Assembly (NCBI GenBank): GCA_050084515.1
Contig: CM114274.1
Span: forward strand, 32,798,001-32,862,000
Source of the DNA: Blasia pusilla
Taxonomy: Eukaryota > Marchantiophyta > Marchantiopsida > Blasiales
Direction: 5' to 3'
Length of the DNA: 64,000 nucleotides
Position 1 is the first letter of the stretch. Each line of letters opens with the position of its first letter. Shown one piece after another: positions 24,940 to 37,199 of the stretch. The position numbers and the translations under genes are program-made. The notes under the pieces were generated by a model. That model worked only from the letters and a program-made list of their open reading frames with translations. It searched no databases and was not told the origin of the DNA.

Positions 24940-27900
24940 ATGCTCGGGAGCAAGTTGCTTGGGGCGTCAATTGTACATGGTTCGGACGAAATTTCTCATC
25001 TCTCCACTTTTCAGCTTTGGATTGATATGCGTGACGTGGAAAGAGAAGAGAAACCGTCTGGTATGTGTGCACTTTCTAAAAAATCCTTCATGTCTTTGAG
25101 TGTTTCTGAAGACATAAATACCACGATGCACCAACTATATCCGCAACCTTTGGCAACTGCCTCTTTCGTAATTGTGGATCACCTGATCGTATGGTGGTAA
25201 CATTTTAGAAGCAAGGTCAAAACTTCTTTGAACAAAGCCAGAGTAATACTTGTGTGGCTCTTGGCCGCGTTTATATTTGCAAGTGGTTAGTTACCCTTGT
25301 CCATTGTCCAACCTAATTCTTTGAAGTTGTAACTATTTCATGTTTGTTGGAATCCTGATGCTGAGCTCATTTGCAATTCATGCAGGGTAGCGTTGCGCGT
25401 TCAAATTTCTTGCTGCTATCAAATCTGCCACTATTGTCGACCTAGGTCTTGAATTTGAATTTTCCTTGCGGTAGTCCTTAGTTGTAGGGCTTGTAGATTA
25501 CTACGTATCGCATCATGTCTAATATCGTCCAGTTCTTAGATGCAAATGGGATGCTGACTTTGAATATGTTAGTTAGGAAACCTGAAAATGTTACACGTTT
25601 CCTGTCCGGCAATCAAGGGTCTCTTAAAACATGGGTGAGCCCCATCATTCCTACAAACTCATGCCCTGATTTCTATCTGGCAGATATTATTTGCAAACGC
25701 ACACACCTACTATTTACAAATTATTTGGATGATTGGATCATTTTAGGGTTCCCTCTAGATACATACCATTGCATAGAACATGCAGCTAGGGATGTTGGGT
25801 ACCACGTGGCTTTCAGTCCGAAAGCACGGTTGGTTGGAAATCCCGTATGGTTTCACTCCTATTTTCAGAAAAGAGGAAACACTGAGTTTGTTGTAGTTGG
25901 TGACGAGGGAGGTAAGATGACAGCCCACAAGATTCTAGACATCAAGAATATGATGGAGGCATCACAAGAGAACATGGTATCAAAATTAGTATGCACTATC
26001 CGATTAAAGCGGAGGATGTAGATGATAGCAACAACGTCCCTTGGGTGATTGGGGTCACTCCTAAAAGGGTTTACCTTATCGACCAGACTGACATTGATGC
26101 TCAGCTACACTTGGAAAAGGACCAACATGTGGATTTATCCGAAGTTATCAGCTCCTTGGCCATTCTGAAATTTAGCTCGGAGTAAGCTCTTTACATATTT
26201 TATTGAATTCATCCTCTTTTTACATACATGTTGTGTTCTTTGGTAGACTCAATTCAACAAACTGACTTATCATGTGTGCTTTACTCATCTCCTTGCAAGT
26301 GGAGGACAATCTTCTGCATCTTGAAAACCTTAGGAATGGTTAGGAGATTTAGGGTTTGTGTTACCTTTTTGAGGCCTAGTTCTTATCGTAAACCATATAC
26401 CAAAATACCTACATATAGATCTTCAATATAGGGATAGTATTTATGTAAGATGACAACTCCAATTGGTCAGAAAATTACGAACAATCCTCACGTCTACCTT
26501 TTAGATGACTTGTTTGGGCGGTCATGGCCTCCTAGGAATACTGGTATTTTGAATGGCAAATTTTCATTGCCCTGCGTCTAGCTCTTCCTTTTTTATTTAG
26601 TTTGATATTTACTAAAGAGCACATTAGCCTAAACCAAATATGCGTATGCTCTCATCCGGGAAAATAAAAATCCACCTGAGAAATGCGTGCTTTGCTCATG
26701 CCTGTTGTCTTTCAATGCCCAAGGTAACAATTTCATGCTTACTTGTATGGTTGGTAATGTTGTTACATAGGGCCCATTTTACAAGGGAGACACGGAGAAA
26801 GAGCTCTCCGCATTTGAGCCTCTAAACATGTTTGTTGCATTTATGGGCAAAAGCCCACCCCCGTCTCAAAAGCAAGCTTACCAAACATCACTATGGAGGG
26901 ATCCAATGGAGTGGGTCCACTATTGCTACAGTGAAGAGCACAAGCAGTACGTTTGCTTATGCTCCAAGTGCATTGAATTTTTCCGCCTCCCAGAAACTTT
27001 CAAGTCTCACATTGCGTTGCACTAGCTTAGGCCACTGCCTGGAACACCTCGTATGACAGGGAAGAAGAAGTCAGAGGCTGATATTCAAGGCATAGAAGAT
27101 GACGATGAAGACGAGGGTAAGCATGGTTAGAACTATGTGATTGAATTGTAGATAGAACATGATCTACTTTGCTGGATTTGCTCTTAAGGGTCATAATCTC
27201 TCTCATCCAGTGTCTCATCACGTACTTTCTATGCAGGGACTCATACACATCCTTCTGTTGCCAATCTTAGACTTAGAGGCACAATCTTGCAACGTTGGAC
27301 TAATCGAAAAAGGCAGAAGAAGAATGTTGTCCTCAACAAAGCCAAAGACAATGCGAGAAGGGCTGCCGGGCCGTATGTCCCCATGCCTGCACTTACTGAT
27401 GTGCTGATTGCATTTGAAGCTCATCGAACCGCAAATTTCCAACAAACCTGTTGGGCATGCTTAGCCAAGGTGGAGGAGTTTGAGAAGGCCAGGGAGGAAT
27501 TGGAGAGTGCTTTGGTGCACCCTACGACCATAGTGAGGGGATGGATAGAGGCCGGTCAAAAGCTTCTCCCTTCCAACATCCCTGCTGATAGGGTACATCG
27601 TGCAACATATTGGAGATGTCGTGCTGCGTTCCACAACTTATCTGCTGTGTGGATGATGAATAGGCAAGAACCATTTCTATGGGATGCCGGTTTAGAGACT
27701 AGAAAACAACAGGTTGAGCAATCTCTTGCACTATTAGATGGGATGCGCCGAGCGCATCGGCATGCCTGGTTCATCAGCGAGCAATACTACCTCCCTCGAT
27801 TAAAGTATAATTACCGGGTTTGGAAAGAAGCCAAAAAACCGTTTATACTAGCAAAAATGAGAGAGAAAGTGACACGTATGTATGTGGATGGAGTTGGTTG

Positions 27901-28969
27901 CAGCCATGCGGATGTTGTGTCTAGGGTACAATCTTGTCCTTTCATTCTAGTCATTGAATTATCCCTCTCCATTGAAATTGCGCTAAGTTGGTACATTCTA
28001 TGCATGGTTTCTACTCTTGTGCATTTCAAATGATTGGAATCTTGGTGTACATGTGTGCAGGGAGCTGTGGATATGGAGATTGTGGACTCCAGTGACTCAG
28101 ACTCTGTAGAAGATGGTCACCGGACTCCAATATCCGCAGGAACACCCAAGATGGAGGAGAGGTTGGTTAGGCCTGACGTAGAGATTGTATACTCGGATGA
28201 GCCAATTGACTCTAACATTGTGCACCCACGGAATCAAAGACACACCTCTAGATCCGGTAGGCCCATTATGGAGAAATCTTCTAGGGTCACACATGATACA
28301 AGGAAATCTCCTCGCCTTCATCTTGTAGTATCCAATGCAGGCCAAGGATCCCGTGGATACCGTAAGTCACCTAGCCCCGACCAAGTGGTGGTGCAGGCTG
28401 AGCCTACTGTGAGATCCAAGTATCCTACGGGAAGAACTAAAGAGTCCTTGAAAAGGAGGAGAAGGATCATGCTGGCCGAAATGAAGAAGAAGACGGACTT
28501 AGAGACAGGATTGCAGGTATACAACAAAAATAATTCTAAACCCTTTGAGAAACCGCTTTTTTCTGGAAGAGTTATATTTGCCTCACACATTCATGTGGCT
28601 TTTCAGCAGGTGCCGACCGGAGATGGACACCATGTAGCGGTTGCTGTGAACTTGGACAATGATGGCGTGCTTAATGGAAGTGACCAGGTTGTGTTTCATC
28701 CCCTTCAAACATTATTGTTTAAAGCATTAATGATCTTCAAAATATGCAACGTACAATGCTAATTTAGGGCTGGGACACTTGGGCTGGTAATTAGGGGGGG
28801 GAATATACACATACAGCCAGGGGTAGGGGTGCCAAGTGAAGACCCACATGCTGATGTGGATGGCGGAGACTTTCATTCTACTCCGCTGCCCCTTTTCTCG
28901 ACTCCGTCATTGCAAGCGTTTGAAATGGAAACTTTGTCCATAAGTGGAGCTCCAACGGGGCGACATTAG
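24940..28969 (+). pseudogene. Unrecognised multi-exon gene with C2H2 finger, inside the MULE
   Basis: I do not know this family. Well-supported exons and GT-AG introns: exon 26771-27116, intron 27117-27236, exon 27237-27925, intron 27926-28060, exon 28061-28516, intron 28517-28606, then exons to a stop at 28967-28969. From exon 27237 to 28516 the phases agree. Earlier exons (24940-25188, 25497-26181) look coding but their joins are uncertain. Exon 26771-27116 encodes YVCLCSKC...FKSHIALH, a C-x2-C-x12-H-x3-H zinc finger, then an acidic tract (EDDDEDEG). Exon 27237-27925 is a dense 229-codon block rich in Trp, Arg and Glu. Exon 28061-28516 is Ser/Asp-rich, then strongly basic (LKRRRR). A TAG at 27023-27025 lies inside the finger exon, so this copy is probably dead. 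It may be an accessory protein of the transposon or a captured host gene. Confidence 0.7.
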
Positions 28970-30725
28970 AGCTGCAGCTTAATCATGTAATGACATGAAC
29001 CAAGATAACATGCCTCTAAAACTTAAATCACATTTTTTCTAGACTATAGAAATATTTTGAACCTACTCACATTTGAAAATTTACATGTGTTGGTACATTG
29101 TGTGCAATTCAATTGGCTGTTGGCAATTTTGCAGACTCTGTATAAGATCCGACTTTTTTTGGGGATGAACCTACTACGTGCAGCCTGCCGGGTACTTGCA
29201 GATATAGAGTGCACCCGCGCCATGGAATGCTTTGAATTCATTGATGGATGGAAGGAGTTTCTAACCAAATGCGGACACCAATGTCATGGGAATGTTCATC
29301 AGGGGCTATCGGTATAAGATCTACATGAGGGGCTATCAGTATACCATGTACATTGGGGGCTATTGGTAGAAAAACTTTGTTCCTTATGGGATGGCGGCTG
29401 CTTCAGTTTTTGCAATTTTGCAGATTTGCCTTGAGCACTGCAATAGGGGCTATCGGTCGGAAAATTTTGTTCCTTATGGGATGGCGGCAGCTTCAGTTTG
29501 TCAATTTTTTAGACCTTTCGTAAGCACTACAACACGAAGCTACAACAGGCTAGACAATCTTATTTCTGTAACTTCACAGGATAGGGGGAAATGACGGTGT
29601 CCTTGTATTTATGCAATTTATGTTGGCATGCCCTAAAGGTGAACTTGTTTATTTGTTCTGTGCAGAGTCGGGATCTATGATGGTAATGAGGGAAGGATGG
29701 AAATGTTCTATCCTAATCCGTTGCCCCAGGGTTAGATGTAACTTAAGAAATCCCACATGTACTCTGCAATTGCCTATAATTTTAAAAATTTTGAAGTGCA
29801 TATTGTGAGTTGTGTTGTGTACATTGTGCGTTTGTCATTTTCACACACTTATCGCATTCAACCAACCGAAGCAACTCCTGTCGACAATCTTTTTCTGTAT
29901 GTTTGGTTTGTTATTGATAGTCTTCTATATTTTTTGAAGTTCTAAACATGGCCAAGTACATATCCATGGATTTGGAACACTGTTTGTGAGGTGTTCAAGA
30001 AATGAACACTGGAGCTGCGATGTTCATCTTGCACATGTTTTGTTTCACTACATATTACCGCATACGCGTATTATAGACAAGTTGTTGTTGCACTTCAACA
30101 TTATTGAATGTTGTTTCACATGATTCATTTAGCGACAAATTTAGGTTCAACTAAGTTAGCTGTGGTTGGGTCGAGGCCGCTAAAACTTTACGAAGAGGGA
30201 CATGGCTTGAGGGTAGGGTTGGGAGCGTGTCCAAAGCATTTTTTCAGTCGAGCCTATCTCCCTTACTTACAACTACTTTAGAGGAATCTCTATATGACCA
30301 AAGTGGCGGTGTTTTGCCTAAATGTGTGGAACTGCTGCCTGCGCGTCGTGGTTATGCCTCTACGGTGTGGAACACGACGCAGTATAATTGTGCCCCCTTT
30401 GCGTGGTTATGCCTCCGGTGTGGAATCGCGCACGGTATCGCTGCCCAACGTAGTTATGAAGTGCATTAATGATATTCAAAATGTCCATGGGATCTGGTCA
30501 GAGCTGCCAACGCGGTAGAAACTAGGTAGGTAACCAGACATGATTCAAAAGTTTCTATTCAAGAATGCACAACATAATAAGGGGTGAACACATGTTTTCA
30601 TGTATTCAATTTAAAAACATACAAAACACGACTTATCATGTGTTTCCGTGAAACACCTCCTACTTCGTGTTACAAGGACTTTACAACGCTATACTTCAGA
30701 GTATTTAAGGAGATTCAATTGGCTT
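28970..30725. other. Spacer between the convergent MULE genes
   Basis: Mostly non-coding. A short frame at 29057-29317 preceded by TTTTGCAG could be an alternative last exon of the plus-strand gene; I cannot decide. The rest holds short direct repeats and AT-rich sequence, expected to contain both polyadenylation regions. Confidence 0.5.
29304..29535 (+). repeat. 90-bp tandem duplication plus ~28-bp repeats
   Basis: GGGGCTATCGGT-type words recur about every 28 bp from 29304. The block with GTTCCTTATGGGATGGCGGC then occurs twice, 90 bp apart (TCCTTATGGG at 29381 and 29471). Confidence 0.85.
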
Positions 30726-33658
30726 TCACATAAGAGTTTCATCTTGAGAGTCTAAGATAATTATGGCGTCTTCGTTGGTTTGTCCTATAGCTCCAGGGTG
30801 TGATTCTATATCTTTTGGAATAGATGAATCAGTAAGGCTATCAAGCATAATATCCACTTTTGTCCTCTTTGAAACACTGGCAGACCTGTAGGTACTATGA
30901 GGTGTGGTGTTTACCAAAGGCCATTGGGTATCTGCGTTTAAGCCATGGGACGGATTCTCATAAACTTGGCTCAATAGAGCCAGCAGGTCCAAATTAATAC
31001 ATGCATCTCCTTCCATTTTTGCCTCCATGTTCAAAAACTTAGTTTTCCTCACTCTGTTGGTGGTGGTTTTTGGTGAGAGATCTCTTCCTATAGGTTCAGC
31101 AAGCACATGGTCTTGTCCCTCATCCACAATATCTCCATCTTTTTCTTGCTGATCTTCTTCATCTAATTCATCCTTGTGTGGCTCTTGCACCAAATTTTCA
31201 AACTCGCCCGCTTTGCTTCCAAAGCGAGTTCCTAAGCAAGATAACAAGTGAACTTCTGTGTGGCCACACAGAAGAAGACATTTTACCTGCAAACGCAGTG
31301 TGTTAAAACAGATAGAATTCAGCTTGTTGAAATCTGATGTAAATACCCTAAGTCGCATCAAAGTTGTATGAAGACAGACCTGATGTTTACAAGTGAAGCC
31401 TTTGTTGGCACGAGGACATGTACAAGCAACATCTCTTGTATCGTAGTCGACCACATCATGCCAAACATCTGGCTTTGAAATACTTTTCACCTTCGCACAT
31501 TTCCTCCCATTTACCAATTCAAATGTGACATGATTATCCGGTATGTCATTTGCCCTTTTAATTGCCATGAGCATAACTTTTTGTATGGCCTTGTTTCTCA
31601 CCATGCCCTCTCATTTCAAGAAGCCTAGGTACCAGAAGAAATCTTCTATTTCACCAGTGAGCATTTGCACAAGCCATATCACTTTTCTTGTTTGCTTGGT
31701 GGGCATGCTGGACGCTAGGTGCATCTTTAGAGTGTGGTGCCACCTTTCAATTGCAGCATTCGTATCTTGGTTGGACCTTGCGTGCTTACGGTATCCCTTG
31801 GCCCAGTTCAAAATTTTTGGATGCTTGTAGCTTCCATAGTACTTCACAAAGTGTCGTTATGATCCAACCCACTTGCGCACGAATCGATAGGAGGCCTCGA
31901 TGGGATCTGCAATGGCATATGCAAATTATTTATTAGTCACTGAACGGTATATGGAGGAAACAATCCAGGAAAGAGAAAAACATGTGAGTGTACTATGAGT
32001 TTGATTGATGATATACCTTCATCACGTGAGTACATTACACCACCCAAGTCTCTATTCATGTCTGCTTTCATAATTGGACAACGCACTTGTTGATGCAAAT
32101 TCTTTAACCAGTTCTTTCGAACATGCCATAGGCAGAGGTCAATAGGGACACCTGGAAATACATTTCGGAAAGCAGATTGTTCCTCTTTCGAATCATTCAC
32201 AATCAAGCATGAAGGCTTCCATTTGCTTGCCTCTATATCTTGCAGGTTTGAGTGTATATTCCTCTCTGCCCAGTCCTTGATTTGGGACAAGGTCTCCATC
32301 GGATCTTCATGTTGATGTCGTTGTAGGATTGCCCATACCAATGGCAGGCCATTCTGGAACTTATCAAAACCCAGCAATGTGAATAATTGATACTGTGAAC
32401 ACACATAACATAATGTTCAGAATAGAAGACAAATGAAAACAGGCATCAGGGTGTACGTAAGAAAATTCCGACAAAATAGAATGGTTAGTGATAAAGATGC
32501 AGCATTGACTCACCTATAATGTCCATTGAAAGTAGTGGAAAACACACGTGTGAATCATTTATACTTTGAAGACACTTTACATTAAGTTCAAAATTTCCAA
32601 CTTTTCAAACAGTCCTTAAGTAGGAGCATTTCCGGTTCCCTACTCCATGGCTCCATCAATTCTACAAGGTGTCTACAACAAATGATAGGATCAAGGCCAA
32701 GTAACCTCATAGGTGTTTGTGCCATGGGTTGCGTCCATGGAGATGGCCCTGCCGTTCCCTAGCTCTAAGAGATTCTGGAGCATCCAAGGTGTGGAAAGTA
32801 CAAGGCAAAAGGACTTGTCCAACTTGGAAATAGCCTCCTTGTGGTAAATTACATTCTCAGGATGTGCTTGTATCCAGTGATGAATTGCAGTAGCGTCATC
32901 GGTTCCGTCATATCCCCCTCTCGCCTTCGCATAGAATGCTTAATATTTAGTATGTCTTGATGCTTGAGCATGGCGTCCCTACCCCACGCATGTTTCTGAT
33001 TGGGGTTTTCACGGATATGTACGCGAATCCACCTCCTATGCTCTTTCATGATATTCTTGGGGCTTACATTCACTCGTAACAAACGCTCTACAAAATCCCT
33101 GCAGTGCAAACTTAGTTTTGGGGCGACAATTGCATTTGCAATATCTGATGTCTTATCTAAGTCACCATGGCATATCCGACCCTCCTTGTCCACATGGTTT
33201 GAATGAAGATGCCTTAACATACAGAAACCAACACGATCTACTGGATAGATCACAGCGAAGTGAAATTGGCATCCACGTCCTTGAGATAGTCCAAGGCGTT
33301 TGCTCTGGTTTTCTAGCATGCTACCCTTGCCCCCTATGCGACGAATGTTAGGGTCAAAGACCTTGTTGGGCAAAGATGTCCAAACCAACCTCCTACAATC
33401 ATGCGGTCCATATGCGCACCAATATCGAATAGTAAGATTCTTGTGTCCTGATTTATTAGTCTTGCTGATTCGGAAAGTAGTCTGAAAATGCGGTCTATAT
33501 TTTTCACCACGGATGAAGTCATGTACCCTTTTAGCATGAATCCATGCCTCTTTTCGGTCACCATACCAAACGAGGTGTTCTATTAAAAAAGGACTAGGCG
33601 GTGGGTTCTGGATAGTATCACATTCTAATGTAATGGAATATTTTGTGTATTTCACCAT
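30726..33658 (-). pseudogene. Mutator-like (MULE) transposase, four exons, lightly damaged
   Basis: Encodes the DDE transposase of the element, about 805 codons if undamaged. Exons on the minus strand: 33658-32706, 32392-32017, 31906-31380 and 31286-30726, with GT-AG introns in consistent phase. I start at 33658 because that ATG has an A at -3. Exon 1 has a FAR1/GCM-like zinc region (GCQFHFAV, then HSNHVDKEG) and the first catalytic Asp in ISMDATHGTN (32714-32743). Exon 2 has GLPLVWAI, the second Asp in CLIVNDSKEEQ, and LCLWHVRKNW. Exon 3 has the catalytic Glu in NAAIERWHHTLK and a SWIM zinc finger, ACTCPRANKGFTCKH. Exon 4 is acidic and probably nuclear. Damage: one missing base near 32861, TAA at 31857-31859 and TGA at 31611-31613. 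The low damage suggests a recent loss of function. Confidence 0.9.
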
Positions 33659-34616
33659 GATGACAGAGTGGATAAAGACTTCCGAGGGCTTTGAGAAGCT
33701 GCCAAACACAAGAAGAAAACAAGAACACAATGAGGTCTGTGTTCGGGCCAACAAATTTTCTCCAAATTACCCTTAATACACGAAGCATGCATAGGGATTA
33801 CTTAGCGATGCTTAGTATCATTCATATATAAGTGAAACCCTACCAGTGAAGTACACCATGATTTTAAATACATCAACTCAAGTTTAAGAGAAGACTTCAT
33901 CTGATCAAATTTTGAGGGGTAGAGATACATACCTTGCAAATCATAGTATAAACTGTAGTCAGGTAGAAGTTAAGCTCATTGAGCACAGATGGGAGCCTTC
34001 TTTATCCGAATGTGTAGCTTTATCTTCTACGTTTAGCTAATCCAAACACGCATTTCCAATGCCCGAACATTTCGGAACATCCTATCCCACACGCTCTGAT
34101 CGATGGCTCTTCTTAATCCGAAAGATGCTTGTTAATCGGCAAGTAATCCGCACTAATATGGAAGTAATCCTCACTCATCCAACCTCCCCAAACCTCCCTT
34201 GCTAATCCTATCTTCCTGGACGCATATGGAAGGCAACAGTACCAGTAAACGCCAATCCACATGGTAAACCCACCCTAACACGAACAACGGTTCTGAAGCA
34301 TACTCCATTTTCATTTGCGCGCGTTTCCTTTAATTACGCTAATCCACATGGTAAACCCGTCCTAACACGAACACGACGTTGCATTTGTTTGTTCAAAACG
34401 GGATGGCGGGAAAATATGGGATGAGGTCCAAACATGAGACGGACGGACTGCGATACGGAACGGAATTAGGAGCCGGCGGAGTGTGATACGGAACGGAAAC
34501 CTAAACGGACATAATGCCTCTTTGAACGACGGACGAACATAATCCGATAACGGAACACGTTCGTCCCGTCATATCATAGAAGGGGTACTCTATAGTTCAA
34601 GGTAATAATCTTTCCG
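33659..34616. other. 5' side of the MULE transposase, no gene
   Basis: Presumed promoter and leader of the minus-strand transposase. An AAACCC-type direct repeat occurs: TAATCCACATGGTAAACCC at about 34252 and 34340. GACGGA-rich sequence lies from about 34435 to 34530. No TATA box is assigned with confidence. Confidence 0.5.
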
Positions 34617-34697
34617 GAACCGCCTGAGCCTAAGGCCTAGTCTACGGCCTAGTCTACGCGGCCTTAAACGCAAGGCCGCGGCTATCTATGGCTTTCG
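34617..34697 (-). repeat. Right terminal inverted repeat, with outer palindrome
   Basis: 34617-34643 and 34657-34669 mirror the left end at 24101-24141. The intervening 13 bp duplicates part of the repeat. Farther out, 34661-34697 mirrors 19550-19586. The segment 34657-34680 is itself a palindrome with 9-bp arms (CGCGGCCTT, 6-nt loop). Confidence 0.85.
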
Positions 34698-35052
34698 GAT
34701 CATAGAGGATATCATCTGACCTACTCCCGCTTAGAAGTGGACTTGGATTCACGGAAAACACGCAGTCCTCACCTCGTGTCAACGCTAGGAAGCAGAACCA
34801 AAGACGACATGACGAACGATTTAGCAGTTGTTGAGAGTAGGGAGTTTCGGCGCTGAAGTTCGTGTCAGCCACGAAGTGTGGAGTCACTGCGGACTCCGGT
34901 CGTTGTGGTTATGGTTGGAGGTCACCTGTACATTGAATGCCTGTGACCAAAGTCAAATGCTACCCAATCATGATCCCGCGGAGACCTACTAGGAGACTCA
35001 TGTAGGTGAAGGATGGAGCGGTTTTAAATCCTCACAAGTCCGGCCCTTGGGG

Positions 35053-35062
35053 TATTTATATG
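35053..35062 (+). promoter_or_regulatory. Probable TATA box of lipocalin gene 2
   Basis: TATTTATATG lies 177 bp upstream of the start codon. With a usual 30-bp spacing, transcription would begin near 35085, leaving a leader of about 150 nt. Confidence 0.5.
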
Positions 35063-35238
35063 CTTCCAGCTCCATAGAAGCACCACAAGATTTTTCAGTC
35101 GGCTCATTCGTACCGAAATTTGTACTGCATCTGTGCGGGATTGTTCGATCAATAGATTAGAAAATTGTACTGTTTTGAATTCGCTCGTTTTGTGCACTCT
35201 TCACACTCGTCGGGGCGTTTTCGTATGGAGGAAACGAA

Positions 35239-36489
35239 ATGAAGTCTACTCCCGCTTATCGATCGATTTTGGTGTTGGCGGTGTTCACCCACTTGGTGCA
35301 ATGGGGACGAGCAGACTACTGCAAGAACTCCCTTGCGGCGAAGAGCTGCCCAAACCTCGCCACATACGACACACTCGATCTACAAAGTTATGGTGGCAAA
35401 TGGTATGAGGCCGGTAGCAGCGCCAACTTCAAGAATGTGTTCGAGGCGGGAGGCGTGTGTGCCGAGTCGAAGTACACCATTGAGAAGGCGTCGGAGATAA
35501 AGATGGAGAATTCCTTCTTCCTCTCGGCATCTCCCGGGGCCACAGTCGCCGTTGGAGCGATCTCCGGCTCGTGTGCTGCCGTCTGCCAGCAAGCTCGAGC
35601 AATCTGCTCTCAGGTCAATGCTGACGACTCGCTCCTCCGAAAAGGGATCGCGAAGGTGTGGCAATTCAAGAACGATAACGAAGGTTCATTCTCCAGCGAA
35701 GCCGCTCTCATCTCCACGGCCAATGCGAAAATTCAATCAGCCGCCGATGAGCTTCCTCCCAAGATGGACGTTCTCGCCAACTACGTCAGCCAGATCCAAA
35801 TCGAGAACACCAAAATGAGCCAAACAGACGGAGACGCTTCATCGAGTGTGTCTACCCTGAAGTCCATCATCAGCTCCGCAACTGCGCTGGTAACGTCAGT
35901 AGACGGCTCCTACAAGGCCATGAGCGATGGTCAGCTGGACTTGATCAAAGTTGCGGAGTCTATGTTCAAAAAGGGTGGATCCGCCGTCGGCCCTTCCTTC
36001 ACGCTCACTGATGCGGCCACTGAGATTCTCGGAGGGGTGAACATCGTCAAGGCACAAGTGGAATCCATGTCGGTCTCTTTCGCTGCTGCAACCAAATCTG
36101 GCGACGCTGTGCTCGAAGACAAGAGCAAACCTTACTACAATGTTACGAAGTTTGAGGTCACGGCGGCCCACAACTCCAGCACTAGCAGTGAAGGGAAGCT
36201 CAGCTTGTCCTTCGATCCAATTCTTGGAAAGCTCTTCCCGGCCAATTATTGGATCCTAGCCGTCGACGGCGATAAGAGCAGTGGCTACAAAGCCGCTCTC
36301 GTGTACAGCTGCATGGAGGTCCTCACGGGCGGAATCGATGAGAGCTTGTGGATTCTCTCCAGAAGCCCATCTGTATCCGAGACAGTCAGCAAGCGTTTCA
36401 CGGCTCTCGCCGCTTCCCTGGGCATTTCCCAGGAATGCCACGCCCCTTTCGTAAATACACTTCGCTCGTCCAAGTGCCCGGCGACCTGA
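35239..36489 (+). CDS. Secreted lipocalin-like protein with helical insertion (copy 2)
   Basis: A 416-residue single-exon protein. The first ATG of the frame begins a signal peptide (hydrophobic residues about 9-20, mature end near ADYC). Strand A is SYGGKWYEAG (50-59), followed by SANFKNVFEAGGVC. The closing strands are GKLSLSFDP (319-327), YWILAVDG (337-344) and SLWILSRSPS (369-378). Between them, about residues 105-300 are predominantly helical and Ser/Ala-rich. The same eight cysteines as copy 1 are present (28, 37, 74, 116, 123, 358, 400, 413), plus one at 112. The shared signature QARxICSQV opens the insertion in both. The middle of the insertion is far more diverged than the lipocalin parts. 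It is very likely a tandem paralogue of the gene at 12783. A role in binding a hydrophobic ligand outside the cell or in the secretory path is inference from the family. Confidence 0.87.
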   Translation: MKSTPAYRSILVLAVFTHLVQWGRADYCKNSLAAKSCPNLATYDTLDLQSYGGKWYEAGSSANFKNVFEAGGVCAESKYTIEKASEIKMENSFFLSASPGATVAVGAISGSCAAVCQQARAICSQVNADDSLLRKGIAKVWQFKNDNEGSFSSEAALISTANAKIQSAADELPPKMDVLANYVSQIQIENTKMSQTDGDASSSVSTLKSIISSATALVTSVDGSYKAMSDGQLDLIKVAESMFKKGGSAVGPSFTLTDAATEILGGVNIVKAQVESMSVSFAAATKSGDAVLEDKSKPYYNVTKFEVTAAHNSSTSSEGKLSLSFDPILGKLFPANYWILAVDGDKSSGYKAALVYSCMEVLTGGIDESLWILSRSPSVSETVSKRFTALAASLGISQECHAPFVNTLRSSKCPAT

Positions 36490-37199
36490 GTTAACGAAGG
36501 AGACTACGGTTCCCGGACCTGTGCTCATTGCAGACAGTGTGTACACTCACAACTCGCTAGAATCATCGTCCGGTGAATCTCTCACAGGTTTGCCCGTTTC
36601 GACGAGCATACTTCGGAACACCACCGGAACTTTCTACTTGTGGATGTACGTCAGTGAGGGTCATTGGAGTCCGGAATTCAGGGACACGGTTTTTTTTGTC
36701 TCCCCATACATTTGTCGAAACGGTTCGTGGCCTTCCTTCGCAGTATTCATATAAATCTGGAGGAATGTGAGGAAGAACTAGGAAGAGGTCGACGAAGAAT
36801 CCCTCCAGATCAAAGAAGTTTTCTGGCTTAAGGGTTAAGATTTGTTCAATGATAAACGGTGGCTACGTTGTCATGAAAAATTGTTTCGAGTGAATTGGCC
36901 TTTCTCTAATCGAAAGACAACTTTGTCATGAATATTATCTCGTTGAAAGAAATAGAACAATCGAGTGTGGACCCTTGCAGAATCTTATCCATTACAAGAA
37001 TATTTGGAAACACATTTCAATTCTCATTGTTTTTAATCTCAAGAGTATGTTTGCTATAATCTGATTTCCAACCACGAAAATGAGTGAACAATAATTCTAA
37101 CCACGCAAATGTAATAACAATGCTCATTTAGAAATATAAATACAGTAATTACCTACATCGTAGATCAATGATCTCAACATACTCTTCAATGGAAACATG
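36490..37199. other. 3' flank of lipocalin gene 2, nothing recognised
   Basis: AT-rich sequence without a plausible gene or clear repeat. Confidence 0.5.
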
